NCBI GenBank assembly: GCA_027574665.1
Contig: CM050650.1
Location: forward strand, 52,311,304-52,375,303
DNA from: Rhynochetos jubatus
Taxonomy: Eukaryota > Chordata > Aves > Eurypygiformes > Rhynochetidae
Length of the DNA: 64,000 bases
Reading direction: 5' to 3'
Under the pieces are notes generated by a model. That model made no database searches. It saw only the letters and a program-made list of their open reading frames with translations, and had not been told where the DNA came from. Positions 12,609 to 25,725 of this stretch are shown piece by piece. How positions within the stretch are numbered: the first letter of the stretch is position 1; the number at the start of each line of letters is the position of its first letter. The translations under genes were made by a program, and so were the position numbers.

Positions 12609-12636
12609 TTTGTGTGTGTGTGTGTTTTTTTTTTTT
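12609..12636 (+). repeat. Short (TG)n then poly-T
   Basis: About seven TG units are followed directly by a T-run. It is a short simple repeat, potentially polymorphic in length. Confidence 0.6.
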
Positions 12637-13948
12637 AAACCCCATTAAAGTATTGCATAATTTTGCCACAGCAGTTTTGTAGCCTTTCCAATCTCAAACT
12701 TGTAACCTTGACCTGGGGAGTACACCTATGCAATAATATGCTAAAAAGAATATAGACAGAGTGGTACTATCGGCACTGTCAAAAAATGCCAGATGAACCA
12801 TTTGGGAGAGTAGTCAGTCTAGTCTGTGTGTTTTAAAACACACTAGGAAGCAGCTCGCAGAAGATGCGATTTCCCCTACTCCAGCTCATTTGAGAAGTTC
12901 CTGACTGTATTCCTGTGTCACTGTTAAGGCTGTTTACTTCTCCTCGCCTGGACCAACACAAATATTCAGGTGTCTGATCTAGGGGGGAGAAAGTCAGTGA
13001 AAGAGTCCACATGTAACACAAGGCAGCCTGCCAGCCAAGGTGGGCAGGTTTTGTTTGCCTTGACCTGAATAATTTCCTTGATTTGGCTTACAGCATGCCA
13101 CAACAAATAATTACATTCACAAGACTGAGTGAGTGGTGAACTGGCTTTGTTGCTGCATAAAACATTCACAGAATTGTGTCCAAAGAGACTACACAGTGCC
13201 TTATCAGCATGCCTCACCCTTGCTTAGGGCATCTTCTCCAAACTTAAGGGGTTGTTTGGTTTATGTTACATACAACAGTCAAGAAAGGAAAGTTTCCAGA
13301 AAGCTGTTGATAGATACCACAGAGACCTATAGCCAAGTACCACAGTCCTTCAAAAACAAATAATATGCAGTTATCCATTTAAATTATTTGTTAAAACCTA
13401 ACGGCCTTCTTCCACACACAAACTACAGCAAAAACCTCTTAAAAAAAATGTTTCAAGAGCTTGAACTAGACAGTGTTACATACCTTAATTCCTACAACTT
13501 TATATGAAGTTTGTTAAATGGAAGTTATGGAAGTAACTTCAAGAGGAAACTAATAAAAAAAATCATTAAATCTGGAAAAATGAAGGTTTTATCCTGACAG
13601 GTTGAAATAGTGCATACTCTAAATGAAATTTTTCAAACGCTCTTAGCAGCCTTAAATGACTTCTGTGAGGAACAAGTAGAGTGGTAGGCTGAATGAAATA
13701 ATCTCAAACTCCTAAAACTGAGATTATGATATGTATCTCACACGAATATTTATCTCTGAAGTTGCTGGTCTTATTTGACAGCAGCTATTTTATATTTACC
13801 TCACCTACCTGTTACTTTTTCTCCCAACTCCTAACAAGAGACCATAGTACCACCACTCCATTTTCAGCTGAATAGCTCCTAGTTGTCATCTAATCAGTAA
13901 ATTGAGCTAGCAAAACACCTATTTCTATCTGCTCATCAGATTCCTATA

Positions 13949-14045
13949 ATCTTAGAATAGCCCAGGTTGGAAGGGACTTCAGAAGATCATCTGGTCGAAC
14001 TTTTCATGGGAAAAGGATCCTAGATGAGATTAGCTAGCACCCTGA
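13949..14045 (-). repeat. CR1 LINE 3' tail, minus strand
   Basis: The words AGAATAGCCCAGGTTGGAAG and GGGACTTCAGAAGATCATCT, read on the minus strand, match the conserved 3' end of CR1 (an AGATGATCT...CCCTTCCAACC type tail). Only about 100 nt of the element remain. The right boundary is approximate and runs into a C-rich tract. Confidence 0.75.
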
Positions 14046-15020
14046 TTCCACCCCCCCGCCCCCAGGTATTAGCACCTAAGAGTAGGCATTCTGTCCTAGA
14101 AGTGTTGGCATATGTGTACAGTATAAATTGATTCCATTGTGATGTTCAGTTATTCCTACCTGTGCTTTCAGTGTCTGCTGCTACAGCGAATCTGGTGAAG
14201 TGAGTTTCTTCCATGATAAAACCCTAATTAACCAGGCACTAGTCTGATAATTTCTGGTAGGACATATATGTGTCTGTGGTTCTTCATTAAGTAGCTACTT
14301 TTAAGTTGTCCACCAGCAGTCCTGTTGGCCTGAACACTTTTTCCCCATTTATCTCCTGGGATCTTTAGATAAGCAGAGTTGTAGTGTCATGTATGATTTC
14401 ATGCCTTTTGCAACTCCTGTGCAGAAGGCTTCTTGTTGTTATGGATGATATCGGTTGATGTATCAGACTTGTATAAATTCTGCAAAGATTACCGCCGTTC
14501 AGCAAGGAGTGCAAAGACAGGTTTTAATGCCTTTTTTTTTGTTGGTCATACAGTGTTAATATTAATTTCAGTTACAAAGAGGAGGCAAGGGTTGCAACTA
14601 ATAAAAATAAGGTTGATATTTCTCCTGTTTGTTCTGTTGCAGAGCATTAATTATAGTAGTGGAAGCATTTATTTTCAAAGCTTAAACTGATAATAATTCT
14701 ATGGAGGTAGGAAAACCAGTGTCTCCATTTTTCCTGGATGGATAGCTTGCTTGCTCAGAATTTATTATCCTTCTTTGAAATAGAATCATCACATTTGTTT
14801 TATTTCCAGCTTGGCATCAAATAGATTCCTAGAATCATCTTGATAGATTGCCATCATTTTCTTAAACTGATTTTCTAATTACTGAATGTTGTCTAGGAAA
14901 TTTTAATTGTTTCCATTTAATTTATTATAAGCGTTTTAATTGTATAAATAAATAAATAAAGTTGGAATTTTTTAATTTGACTGATGCTTTCTAATAACTG
15001 CCCTCTCTTTATTTCCTTAG

Positions 15021-15081
15021 CCTCAGTACAGTTTCCGTGGCAGAGGTCTGTTTCACATAACAAAGTGCCCTATTACATCAA
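15021..15081 (+). CDS. UTRN: UTRN exon (DMD exon 62 equivalent): WW domain, first half
   Basis: This 61-nt exon lies between TTTCCTTAG and ATCAA|GTAAGT. With the split codon it encodes TSVQFPWQRSVSHNKVPYYI and two bases of Asn. It holds the first WW tryptophan (FPWQRS) and the tyrosine pair of the binding groove (VPYYIN). In the dystrophin family the WW domain binds the PPxY motif at the end of beta-dystroglycan, but only when supported by the following EF-hand region. The 11.7 kb intron after it is the largest in the window and splits the WW domain in two. Confidence 0.97.
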
Positions 15082-18000
15082 GTAAGTTTGCCTTGATTCT
15101 TTTTTCCTTAAGCATAACAGAGGGTCTTACCACCATAACCTGGCTGAAAAACATAGGTCCTAAGTAGTAACTAGAAATGTTCTGAAGAGTTTCTCTACAT
15201 AGTGTTATGCTGCATATACTAGGTATTTCCATGTTTATTCTTTTCACTTTGTGCAATTTAGAAATATGAAAGAGATCAATGGCAATCCCTAACTAGAAAC
15301 CCCAATCAAATGGATAGGAGACAGCAGCGATGCTTCAGTGTAATACATTATTGGTATTCAAACTAGGCTTGTTCTTATATGTGTGGTACATCCAGAGTAT
15401 AAACTGTAAAGGGAAAAAAGCTGAATGCGTAATGTATTTAAAAATGCAAAGTTTGTAACCTATAGCAGAACGGTGGTGACTAATATCTGTAGAGCCCATT
15501 CATTGTTTTGTGCAAAATTCCTTCAGAGATAGACAAGTGTTGATTGTTCTGTCATTTTCTTTCTGGAAATTTTTACAGTGCTAGATATAAAGGTAAATGT
15601 AAGATTAGTAAATATTGACAAGAATTGTACAAATACCTTGGTTATCAAGAAGAATGGTCAAGATATTTATTCTGAAAAATAATAAGAAATACTTAGTTAT
15701 GGAGGTATGGAGATTTTTATGTGTTCTACTCACAGCAATCCTTAACTTGGGTTTTCTCATTCCATCAGCATTTATTTATGTACTGTTTGCCAATATTTTA
15801 AAGGTCAAAACTTGCAGCTTTGGGAGAAGGATAGCGTTTTGCCAGAGAGGTAAATGAAATTTTAAGAAGGTACAGTAAAGCAGACCCAGAGTAGTTCATT
15901 TTTGGCTGAAGGAAATTTGTCTTCAAATGTTATCAGCTTGAGTTTGGAAAAAAAGGTAGGCTTTTTATGTCTGTAGGATGAATATGATTTGGACCTGCAG
16001 ATATTTAATTCTAAAAGAACATCAGTGAGGACTTTGTACTATTGCATATTGCTCTGTCATAAATCTGAGAGCCACAATTAGTGCTTCAAACAATTTATGA
16101 GTGTTTGAGAGCTTTGAAAAGAAGGTAACAGTAAATCTGTGTCAATCAAAGCTGTTGTCATCATTATGAGGTGTGACGGTTGGTTTCAAACTGTGATATG
16201 AAGGTTCATTTTTTTTAAAGGGTCTGAGTAGGTAACTAGAAAAAGGTAAAACCTACTGTGAAGACCCTTGAATTCTCTATAAAAGCATTTGTGCCTTTTC
16301 TGAAGTTTTGCAGGAAGTAAGAGAAAGCTGTGACCAGCTGTGAAAGCTGGAGGAGAAGTGCCTCCCTCCGTCCGCACTGGAAGAGGAGAGGGGAGGGGTT
16401 CGATGTGCAGGCACACTGCCCAGACTAAGGCAACAGTGTGATTAAAATGATAACAGCAGTAATTCAAAGAAAACATTGACGTATCACACTGCAGAGAGCA
16501 AGAGAAAAACTACCCTGAAACATTTTTCTTTTTTCTTGTGGGTATGTCCTCAGTGGGCATTGAAAGGTGGGAATTCATGTTCCCGCTCTACCTGATCAGA
16601 GCTGGTAGCTGAAGTTGGGAGTGTTTACCCGGTGCAAGTTGGCCTGCAGAGGGGTCTGTGGAACCCCAAAGTACATTGAGTTGGAGGATAGAAATAGGGT
16701 GGATAGTCCACCACAACAGGTGGAACAGGCTAAGATTAAAGCTTCTGATCTGTGCTGAGCAAAGCAAAGGTTTTTAACCTGAGTATTTCATATGCATGTC
16801 CTTTTTTCATAGTTCATAATACTTTTTTTTTTTTTTTTGCGTTTCTGGGCACCTCCCTTGCCCCACCTCAGCCAGAGTTCATTTTCTGAGAAATCTTTTT
16901 TTATCATGACTAGTTCAGAAGAAAGTAAGTCCTTCCAGTGTGTGCACTGGGTGCAATCCTGCAAGGACACAACTTGGTGGCGAAGTATCCGCTGATGCTG
17001 TGGGCTTGCTCTGCTGGTAGTGTGTTGGTTGCCCTGGAGCTAGACTGGGGAGTGAAGCGACGAATGATACCCAGGATCTCTCAGAAATTGTTTTAATGGT
17101 CTTGCACAGTTTGTGTGCAAGTACACAGAAGTGTAGGGCAAGTTCTCTGAGGGTCGCGGTCTTTATAGAAGCAGAGACCACTGGTACGTTTTGAGGATGG
17201 CTTTAATGAAGTCAACAGAATTAAATGCTGCATGTCAAAGAAGACTTTTCCAGTAATCCTTCCCTGCTTTCAGCATGACACATGCTGCTGAAGCAGTATC
17301 TTGATTGTTGTGTCTTGAAAGAGAAGAATGATGTTGCATGTAACCAGTAGGATTTATTTACTTTAAAAAGCTTGAGGAGGAATACTGAATTTCAGTAGCT
17401 CCACAGTCTGACAAGCAGACTGACCTTGGCAGTTTCCTTCATTTCTTATTGCTTACTGATCTAAACTTCAGTGTTGGCAGCAGCAGGTAGATAAAACACA
17501 GAGTTGTGGAAAATAAAGCAGAAAAGGTCTGAGTCTGAACTTCATTGGCTTTGATATGATCAGGCTGGAGACTACTCTTAGCTTTAAATATTCTTTTAAA
17601 TCTTCATCTGTTCCCTAATTTCAGATATAATTTAAAGAAGAGAGGAAAACAATGCTGACACAAAAACTTACTTGGTTGGAGTGATTACATGAGCTTTTGT
17701 GATGCAATTCAAGAGAACAGTCAACAGGATTTAATGGTCATTGTTTACACAGAAAGAACTTCTGGGAGCGAGGCAAAGATTAACTTAATTTCATTTTTGT
17801 TTAATTGTACTAACCTCTTTGAATGAGGTGCCATTGATGTAAAACACAACATGAGTAGAAGGAACAGTTGTGAGGAGTCTCTATAGTTATGTAATCTGAG
17901 AGCAATTATATTTACTGTTTTTACAGCAAGTCTTGTATGTTCAGAGAAAAGTTGTAAGGTACCAGTTGTTCATTTTATGGGATAAGGAAATAAAACAGCA

Positions 18001-21000
18001 GAAGAAAGAAAATGAAAGTATGATTCAGTGATTGGTGGCTGAAAAATGAGATCTTTTTAAAATTAATTTTGAAAGGGAAATAAATGCTAATTGAAATCAG
18101 ACTACTTTAATTCTGAATAAGGACATACACTCTTCTTTGATAACCACAAAACCATACTTTACCTCATTTCAGTTGCTTTTTTTGTGAGTGTCCTTGAATA
18201 AGAAATGTAAAATATTTAGAAAGTGACATAGGTGCAGATGATGATGTAGTTGTACTTCTGTTAAGATGAGTATTTAAATAAAAAAATACTGTACTCTGCA
18301 GTTTTATTGCACATGGAGAGTGGAGTTTAAAAAAAAATAGGGAACTGCAGCTGAGAAGGCAGGAGGCAGCACTTTAGGTAGCAATGAATCTGTAAGAAGA
18401 ATGTCAAAATGATGCAAGATGTCTGTATTTTCAGATGAGCAGCATTTATTCTGTTTCCTGATGCCAGAAGTAACTTGAATTTATATACACAGAGAGCTGT
18501 GTCAGAGAAAGAGGTCCTAAGTGTGCCAGCATACCATGATGGCTTTGGAGTCCAGTTTGTTCTCCCCACCCCATTTACTAACGGTTGGCATGTCCACCCT
18601 TTCTGGGGTTCTGTTTAATCAGGTGATGGAAGCACATGAAGGATTAAAAAGCCAGCATACAAACTTATCTGCCCTATAAGTTCAGACAGAGGCAGTCTGG
18701 GTTGGGGGCATTTTGGAAAGGGGTGACTATTCAGCTTTGCTGGAAGAAGAATTTATAATTAATCGAGCCCAGGTTTATCATGGTGTGTGCACACTGAGCT
18801 ATGGTGGATATTTGGTTGAACTGAATCTACTCACATGATTTAGCCTGTCTCTCTTCTCCTCTTGAATTGTCTGTGTCAACAAAATTTGCCAAACAGCTTT
18901 GCCTCTGTTGAGGTTGTTTTATTGAGTCCTTTTAGCCTTCTGTTTGATTTTTTTTCTTAATAACAATTGATAGCAGATTGTGTATCTCTGTAGTCTGTAC
19001 CTTCTCTGTCGCAATAGAATTCAGTCAATGAAAACCTGAATCTGTATAATCTTGATGCTGTTAAAAAAAAAAAAAAACCACGCTTAGCCTTTCATACTTT
19101 ATAGAAGTGAATGGGACGAATGAGCAGTGTGGTGGGGAATACAGCACAGCAGGCACAGTATTTACTACTCCACTTTTGGTAATAAAAGTGTGAAGTCTGG
19201 ACTGAAGGTGTGGCCAACTTGCCATTGAATACCTATTTCATAAGTTGTTTTGCAAAGGTTTGAGATTTCATAAGGAGAGTTTTCTGCTGTTATTCATGTA
19301 TAACTATTTGAATCGCACAAATAAGACATCCTTGGCCTCTATAACAGAAAATGAAAAAAATAAAGCCTTTATTACGTAGGACATAAATAGAAGTAATCTA
19401 AAGAGAAACAGAAGAATAAAGGAGATGCTATGTATGATCATTAAATATCTTTGAGGAAAACACAGTGAACTGAAAGGAATGTGCAGAAAACATAATTACT
19501 GTGTCATTTCTAACTATTACTCATTTAACTGTAAGTTGTGTTCTTCATCTGTGTACCTCTCAATGCTATAAATTATTAGATATTTGTACAGTGGAGAAAA
19601 AACAAAAGGGTGATACAGAAGGGCTCACAGTGAGTTTAATCCCATGCAGGGCATTACACAGGGAGAGCAGTTTCTTGGTGTAACCATTAAATAGTTCAAT
19701 ATCAGACTTCGTAGACACCCTGGTTACTCTTCTATAATCCTGCAGAGAGACTGGCATCATCAACATCTTAAAAATCTCACCTTATCACCTCCTATGCCAT
19801 GCTCAGCCTTATGGGGGATGGGAGTAAAATGGTCTCTGCTTCTTCATTGTTTTCAAGACTCATCAGGAAGACTTTCCTCCTGTTTGGTTCATGCCTGTAT
19901 GGGGAAGAGTGGGAGAACTAACAGAACTGGGAAAAACTTAACTTTTTTTCTTATTCCAGTTATATCCATAATCCCATTCTTATAAGTATTAAGAAGTATT
20001 TCCCTTAGAAAGGAAAATAAAATATAATTTTCGGAAAGAGAGAATACAGGTTTCAGTTTTTGAGAGTTTCTTTAATTACCAGTTCCTGTGCTGGTCTTTG
20101 TTTTCTATTAAGGAAATGCAGTAGCACATTTTCTCTGGAGGGATTAAAAAATATCTGCATATAAATTGCTCCACCAGCCTCTAATACACATTACCCTTGC
20201 AATGCATTATGCCAAATCTTTTTCACCACAAAACAGTATTTTCTAATGGCCTTTAAAAAAAGAGAAAATAAAATACACAGTATCTAGAAAAAACACCAGG
20301 ACATATTTACAAAGTGGAGATGTTATTACGCCATTTGAAATCTGTCAAGGGCAGCAAAGTCAGAGTTCTGAGTGTTGTTGATTCATCAGCAATTAGTAAA
20401 GATCCCGATTTCAGTTAATGTTTTGTGCAAATGACTACAGGAGCAGAGAGCTACTTAACATAAAGCCAGAGTACTGTTTCAGCTGCCGCTCTTGTAATGC
20501 TTGCTAGTGATTATCAACACAGACATAGGCATTGTCTGTGCTAAGAAATAATGAAAAACCCACAAACCTGTCTCTAATTTTCTTTCTTGTAGACAAAAAA
20601 ATTGAAAAAGAACGAATTGAATTTTTTTTTCACAACTCCAGGGGCGGCTTGAAACACCTGGAGATGTACAACTTACTCCATTTCAACAGGACTGTCCTGT
20701 TATTTCTGGAAATCATAAGTTAAATGACATTCTAACTGTTTCTCAGCTCTTTATTTACAACGAGGAAGTGTTTTTAACAAGGATTATCTTTGCCAATTAT
20801 AATTAGAAAGCTGCTAGCAAACATAATGGATAAGAAACAGATTGTAAGGGTAAATGTTTGTCGTTTAAGCTTTAGAGAACTTCATTAATATGTAGGGAGG
20901 TTTAATTTTGAATATTTTATGGTTATAATGTTTATTTTTAGTTAGTGAAATTTACACAAATGCATTTAGACTTTTAAAATTACACTGCTTTTTTATGTGG

Positions 21001-22769
21001 ACTGTTCATGGATGCATTTTTTGCTGCGTGGCTTATATTGTGTCAGTAAGTTTTGGCAGAAAAGACGTAGGAGATTCTTACTCTGAATAACTCAGTCCTT
21101 TGATAATAACCAAAAAAATAATGCTGAATGAATTCTCTTATGGCTCAGTGAGACACTTCTAATTCTTCCCTGACTGAACCACGTGGGAAGATGGAATATG
21201 TTCACAGCGCTTGCGTCACTGTCCTATAGACCAGCTTGCTTCTGCCGTAGCAGAAACCCCTTCTTACAGCACCCCCTGTGCAGAATGTAATCTCATAACC
21301 TGGGCTCCTGTAGACCTTGAAAAGTTCTTTTAGCCAGTGCCATCGAATAATGAGCCCAACTGTTGTTCACTATCACTCAAAGTAAACATGACCTCGCTCT
21401 ACAAGTAGTTCTTCCTGAAGTTTGTGGAGTCCTTGCGAGAGAAAGTGCTCCTTGACACTGGTGTCACTGCGACCTGGGACAGAACTGCCACAGTAGTTGT
21501 AACAGGAAGGGAAGACTCCCTAGATTTAGTTTTTCATTATTGGAAGTTACAGATTGTTTTCTATAGAAAAATACAGAAAATGGCATTTCTTCACATTCTT
21601 AGCAGATAGTTGCTAGCAGGGCTGAATTATGTGAAGACTTCTTTTCTCTCTGTGGTAAAAACAATCCATCCAATTCTACCTAATTGCCTTCTGAGATTTA
21701 CCAGAGGGTATGGCCTCCAGAGTAATCAAGTTGGAGCTACCTCCTGATGTAGTGAAATCTTCAGAAAATGACTGGAGCATTTCTGTGAGTGAATTGCATA
21801 ATGCTTTAGTTGCTTACCTTGTTTTAACACCGCTGACAATTACCAGTTTAGCAGTTTCTGGTCCTTTTTTTCTAAGGATGACATCTTTCACATAGGTGTG
21901 TAAAATAAGTACAAATAAAGTGTGTCATCTTTTGTTCATCCATTTTCTTGTTCTTGTAGGTCTGATATCTTCTATGTTATTTGTGTTTATGAGCAAGGTG
22001 TCAGAAAAGAAGGACAAAATCCAAGTCTGCTTTTACTCTCTGGGCTATAATTGACGCGAGTTGTAACTACTGTGGTGCATATTTTAGAATAAAGTGCTGT
22101 GTCATAAACTTGCATAAAAAGGAGCTACAAGATCCCAGTCAGATCTCCCCCAGTTTCATCGTTTCTGTCTCCTCTGTTTCAGATATCCAGGACTGTAAAG
22201 TTTCTGAGCACATTTCTCAGTGCTTGATCTGCCTGCGTTAGTCTTGCATCAGTAACACAAAAGCTACTGTAGCTATAGCAGAGAGAGATGGATCTTATTT
22301 CAAAGAGCTGCTTTACAAATCAAATCACCCAAAAGCACTTTGTCTTGCCTGCCTCCTGTTTGGACCGTGTAATAAAATGACTCCTTTCTCTGACAGTTTT
22401 ATTTGTAGCACAGGAAGGTTATCTGCACACCCATTTTTTTCCTTCCTGTGAAAATCAATTTGTGTCCGTGTAAAGGTTCCTGCATATCACGAAATTGTTA
22501 TCAAACAAATCTTTGCATTAAGAAATGTCGCTGTTGATACTGATGCCTCCCCTCTCTCCCAGTTTTTTATGGTTCTTTTTGAATTTACAGTGACTTTTTT
22601 TTCCCTCAGCTCTGTCCAGTGTAGAAAGTAGTAGTGCTGTCATGTCTTCTCTCTTGAAAATGAAGCCTATCCATGGAATATACTTGGTGGCGGGAGAAGC
22701 GCTGCCTGCGACAGTGGAGTTGCTGCCTTCTTTGACCTGAGTGGACTGTTGAGTGTGATTCACTTATCC

Positions 22770-23165
22770 CTGTCTTGAAGACTGCCAGGGATGGGGCATC
22801 CACAACTTCTCTGGGCAACCTGTTCCAGTGCCTCACCACCCTCTCCTCATGGAGAACTTCTTCCTGATATCCAATCTAAATCTCCCCGCTTTCAATTTAA
22901 ACCCATTACCCCTTGTCCTGTCACTATAGGCCCTTGGAAAAAGTCCTGTCCTGCCCGGCTCCCCCCCCCCCCAGCCCCAGCTTCCTTGTAGCTCCCCTTC
23001 AGGTACTGGAAGGTGATATCAGATCTCCCCGGAGCCTTCTCTTCTCCAGGCTGAACAAGCCCAACTCTCTCAGCCTTTCTTCATAGGCGAGGTGCTCCAG
23101 CCCTCTGATCATCTTCATGGCCTCCTCTGGACTTGCTCCAACCGTTCTATATCCTTCTTATGTCC
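22770..23165 (-). repeat. CR1 LINE fragment, minus strand, 3' end missing
   Basis: The reverse complement reads as the end of CR1 ORF2, with words for RHWNRLPREVVDAPSLAVFK (as CGGAAC-type variants near 22790-22830) and the CTGGAGAAGAGAAGGCTCCG block near 23031-23050. It includes a C-run of 10 at about 22963-22972. The usual CR1 3' tail that should lie to the left of 22770 is absent, so the copy has lost its 3' end as well as its 5' end. Boundaries are approximate. Confidence 0.85.
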
Positions 23166-23886
23166 ATTTAAGTCCACTCCTCTGCTGCGCACAGGATTGC
23201 TCAACTGCCATGTGTTTTGGGATGAGGCTGACCTAGTCAGTACTGACTTCTGGGTAATTACAGACAGGCCGGGATGAAGGGATTCTCTCTTGCTTTTTTT
23301 CTGTTCCACAAGATCGTGTTCTTGGGGCCTCATTTCTCGCATAATCCTAGCAGCAGGTAGCTACCATGCGTGGTATACAAAGGAACGGGATGATAAGTTA
23401 ACAAAAACATTTGTCTATACACAGTCTTGCACAAATGTTTTTGGTTTTTTTTTCAAATGAAAACAGAAATATAAAAATATTTTCTGGTCATTATTTTATT
23501 CATTTATGTTTCGTTTCTGTGTTTTTCTGGAAAGAGAAATTAGCTGTTCAGGTATTTACTAGATTAAGTGGAGAAATAAAGTGATAATGCAGGATACAGA
23601 GATTTTAGGTATCTTCACTTTTTTTTTTCTGCTTCAGTTAAGCACACACAAAACAGAAAAAATAACATCATGTACTATGTACTTAAAGCATCCAGTTTCC
23701 ATTATGAAACTGGTGTTTGTTCTTAAATCTTGGAAACGTGTTTAAAGGAAAAAGCTTGATTTTTAATATCAGCTTTCATTCATTGCGTATGGGTTTATAA
23801 ATTCCTTCGGAGCCAGAATCACAGTTAGATCTGCCTCTATCCTAATTAAGCATTACAGATGTGTACTGCAGCATATCTATATGTTT

Positions 23887-23957
23887 TGGGGGGAGGGGGG
23901 GGGAAGCAAAGATTTATCCAAGTATTTATCTTTTTTTTTCTTTTTTTTTTTTTTTTT
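23887..23957 (+). repeat. G-run followed by poly-T tract
   Basis: A G6-A-G9-type run near 23887-23903 is followed by two T-runs between 23930 and 23957. It is low-complexity sequence with no adjacent gene signal. Confidence 0.6.
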
Positions 23958-25654
23958 AATAAAAAAGAGAAAAGATCTCTTTGGACCTAGAAAAATTAAA
24001 CAATTTGCTGCAAGATCTGTTGTTTGTGTAAAGAGGCATTTGCTGCTAACAAACCTTTGCACTTCTGAGACACTTCCCAGGAGAGACCCTTGCAGCACCC
24101 CACAAATAGGAAATGGATTTCCTCATGGAAACATATTTTTTAAGGCTTGAAGGTGGTGAATTCAGAAAAAAAGGCCATGATTCAGCAAAGCTTTTACCAT
24201 CATGACTGATTTTAACATCATAGTTTCTTCTAAGGCAGTAAACAGGATCTGAGTCAGCTTAATTGCATGTTGTTTACATGCAGCGTTTGCACTAATATTT
24301 TGGAATTTAAAATAGTGAACTGTATTTTACATATATATATTTAAAGTTTCCATCACAGTACTGCCATCTACCTTTACTTTCAACGTAGAAGTCTGAAGGC
24401 ATTTTAGTTGAGAGCTGTTTCTCAGTTCTTTTTTTGTGTGTGTGTGGTTTGTGAGGGTGGGTTTGTTTGTTTTCTTGTCAGAAGAGTTGAGGTGAAGCTA
24501 TTTCCTTAAAACAAGTTTTATTAAACTGATCAGATATTGGATCCATTTCTGTGAGCAGTGGCAATAGGTTTTGTCAAAACAAAGCAGTTTTAAATGGTCA
24601 AGATAATAATGATGGTATCCTACTTAACTCAGTAGTGCAGATATTGGGCAGCTTCAGGACCAGTTTTGAAGTTATTTAATACTTTGATCAGTATGAGTCA
24701 CTGTATTATATTTTCTGTACCTGTTTACTGAAGCTGTGAATGTTCTTCTAATATACTGTAATGTTTTATTACACCTTTTTTTTTTTTTGAGAATGCTGGA
24801 CAGGCAGTTGCCTTTACCTTGGCACAACACCAAACCCAGATAAATCCTTTTTTGTTGTTGTTGTCTTCATGATGATTTATTGGTGTACCCCTTCCAGGGA
24901 AATAATTGTCAAGCTGCTTGTTTTTGAAATTACTTTTCTGGACAAGGATAAACATAGTTCTGTTTTAAAAGTGTCTTTCTAGAAACTGCAAAAACACAGA
25001 TTTAGATGCTGGTATGCCTTAGCTTTGGATTTCAGCATCTCAGATTCTTGACTACCTTATTCAGAATTTGAAGCATAAATGTAGTTCATGTGATCTTATT
25101 ATCAAACTGAAATGAAAGAAAAGTTTCAGTTCAGGAAAAATGTGTACAGATGTAAAGATGTGCTTCAGTATTCTTCTGATTTGGGCAGGGTTTACCTATA
25201 TTATTTCAGGGTCAATCGAGGTCTAACAGAAGATTTTGGTTTTATTGCATGTTGTGTAAATCTCTCTTGTTGAAATGTTGTAATGCACAGGGCTTTTCTA
25301 TCCTTTCAGTTGTCTCCTAGGGAATAATCACAAAGAGGGAAAGAGGATTTATACTTGCTGTATCAATAGGAAACATATTTTGCCTTCCATGAAAAAAATC
25401 TCACAAAGTTGTGATGGTGCCAGATACACAAATGAGACCCCTGTCAGAGACACTTAAGCCTAATGATAGAGAGGAGCTGACTGTGGAGACCTAGACCAGA
25501 CTCCAAGCTGGAACTGGCACACTGGTGAAGTGGGGATCATACCTCCTATGCAAAGACACAACGCATGCACTTTCCACTAATGTGTCTTGAAGGGTAATGT
25601 AAAGAAGGGTCCTCAGCACTTACTTTGTTTGGACCCTGCCTTCCCTTTATGGTA

Positions 25655-25725
25655 CCTGCCTTGTCTGTAGCTCTTTAGAGCAAGGACCTACTGTCCCATT
25701 TTTTTGTATCATTTAGCATAAAAGG
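25655..25725 (+). repeat. Possible ancient SINE/LINE tail remnant
   Basis: The words TGTAGCTCTTTAGAGCAAGG and ACC...TGTCCCATTTTTTTGTATC resemble the 'TGTAAGCTCTTTGGGGCAGGGACTGTC' type 3' segment shared by several old amniote repeats. The match is short and from memory only, so confidence is low. Confidence 0.25.

Larger units (their letters stand above)
11594..15020 (+). other. UTRN: UTRN intron (61 equivalent), 3.4 kb
   Basis: This phase 1 intron contains a T-run near 11969-11991, a short TG repeat followed by a T-run near 12609-12636, a minus-strand CR1 tail at 13949-14045 followed by a C-rich run near 14050-14064, and AATAAATA repeats near 14943-14960. No exon, RNA gene or intact transposon was recognised. 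Confidence 0.85.

Noticed and set aside
16906..16924. Short ATG exon followed by a perfect GTAAGT, considered as the Up71 first exon
   Set aside because: The exon would end in phase 1, and joining to 26810 requires phase 2, so the frame would be lost.
21710..21895. 61-codon ATG frame with gene-like composition and a GTGAGT inside it
   Set aside because: The donor-like site is in phase 0, incompatible with the next exon, and no similarity to a known protein was recognised.
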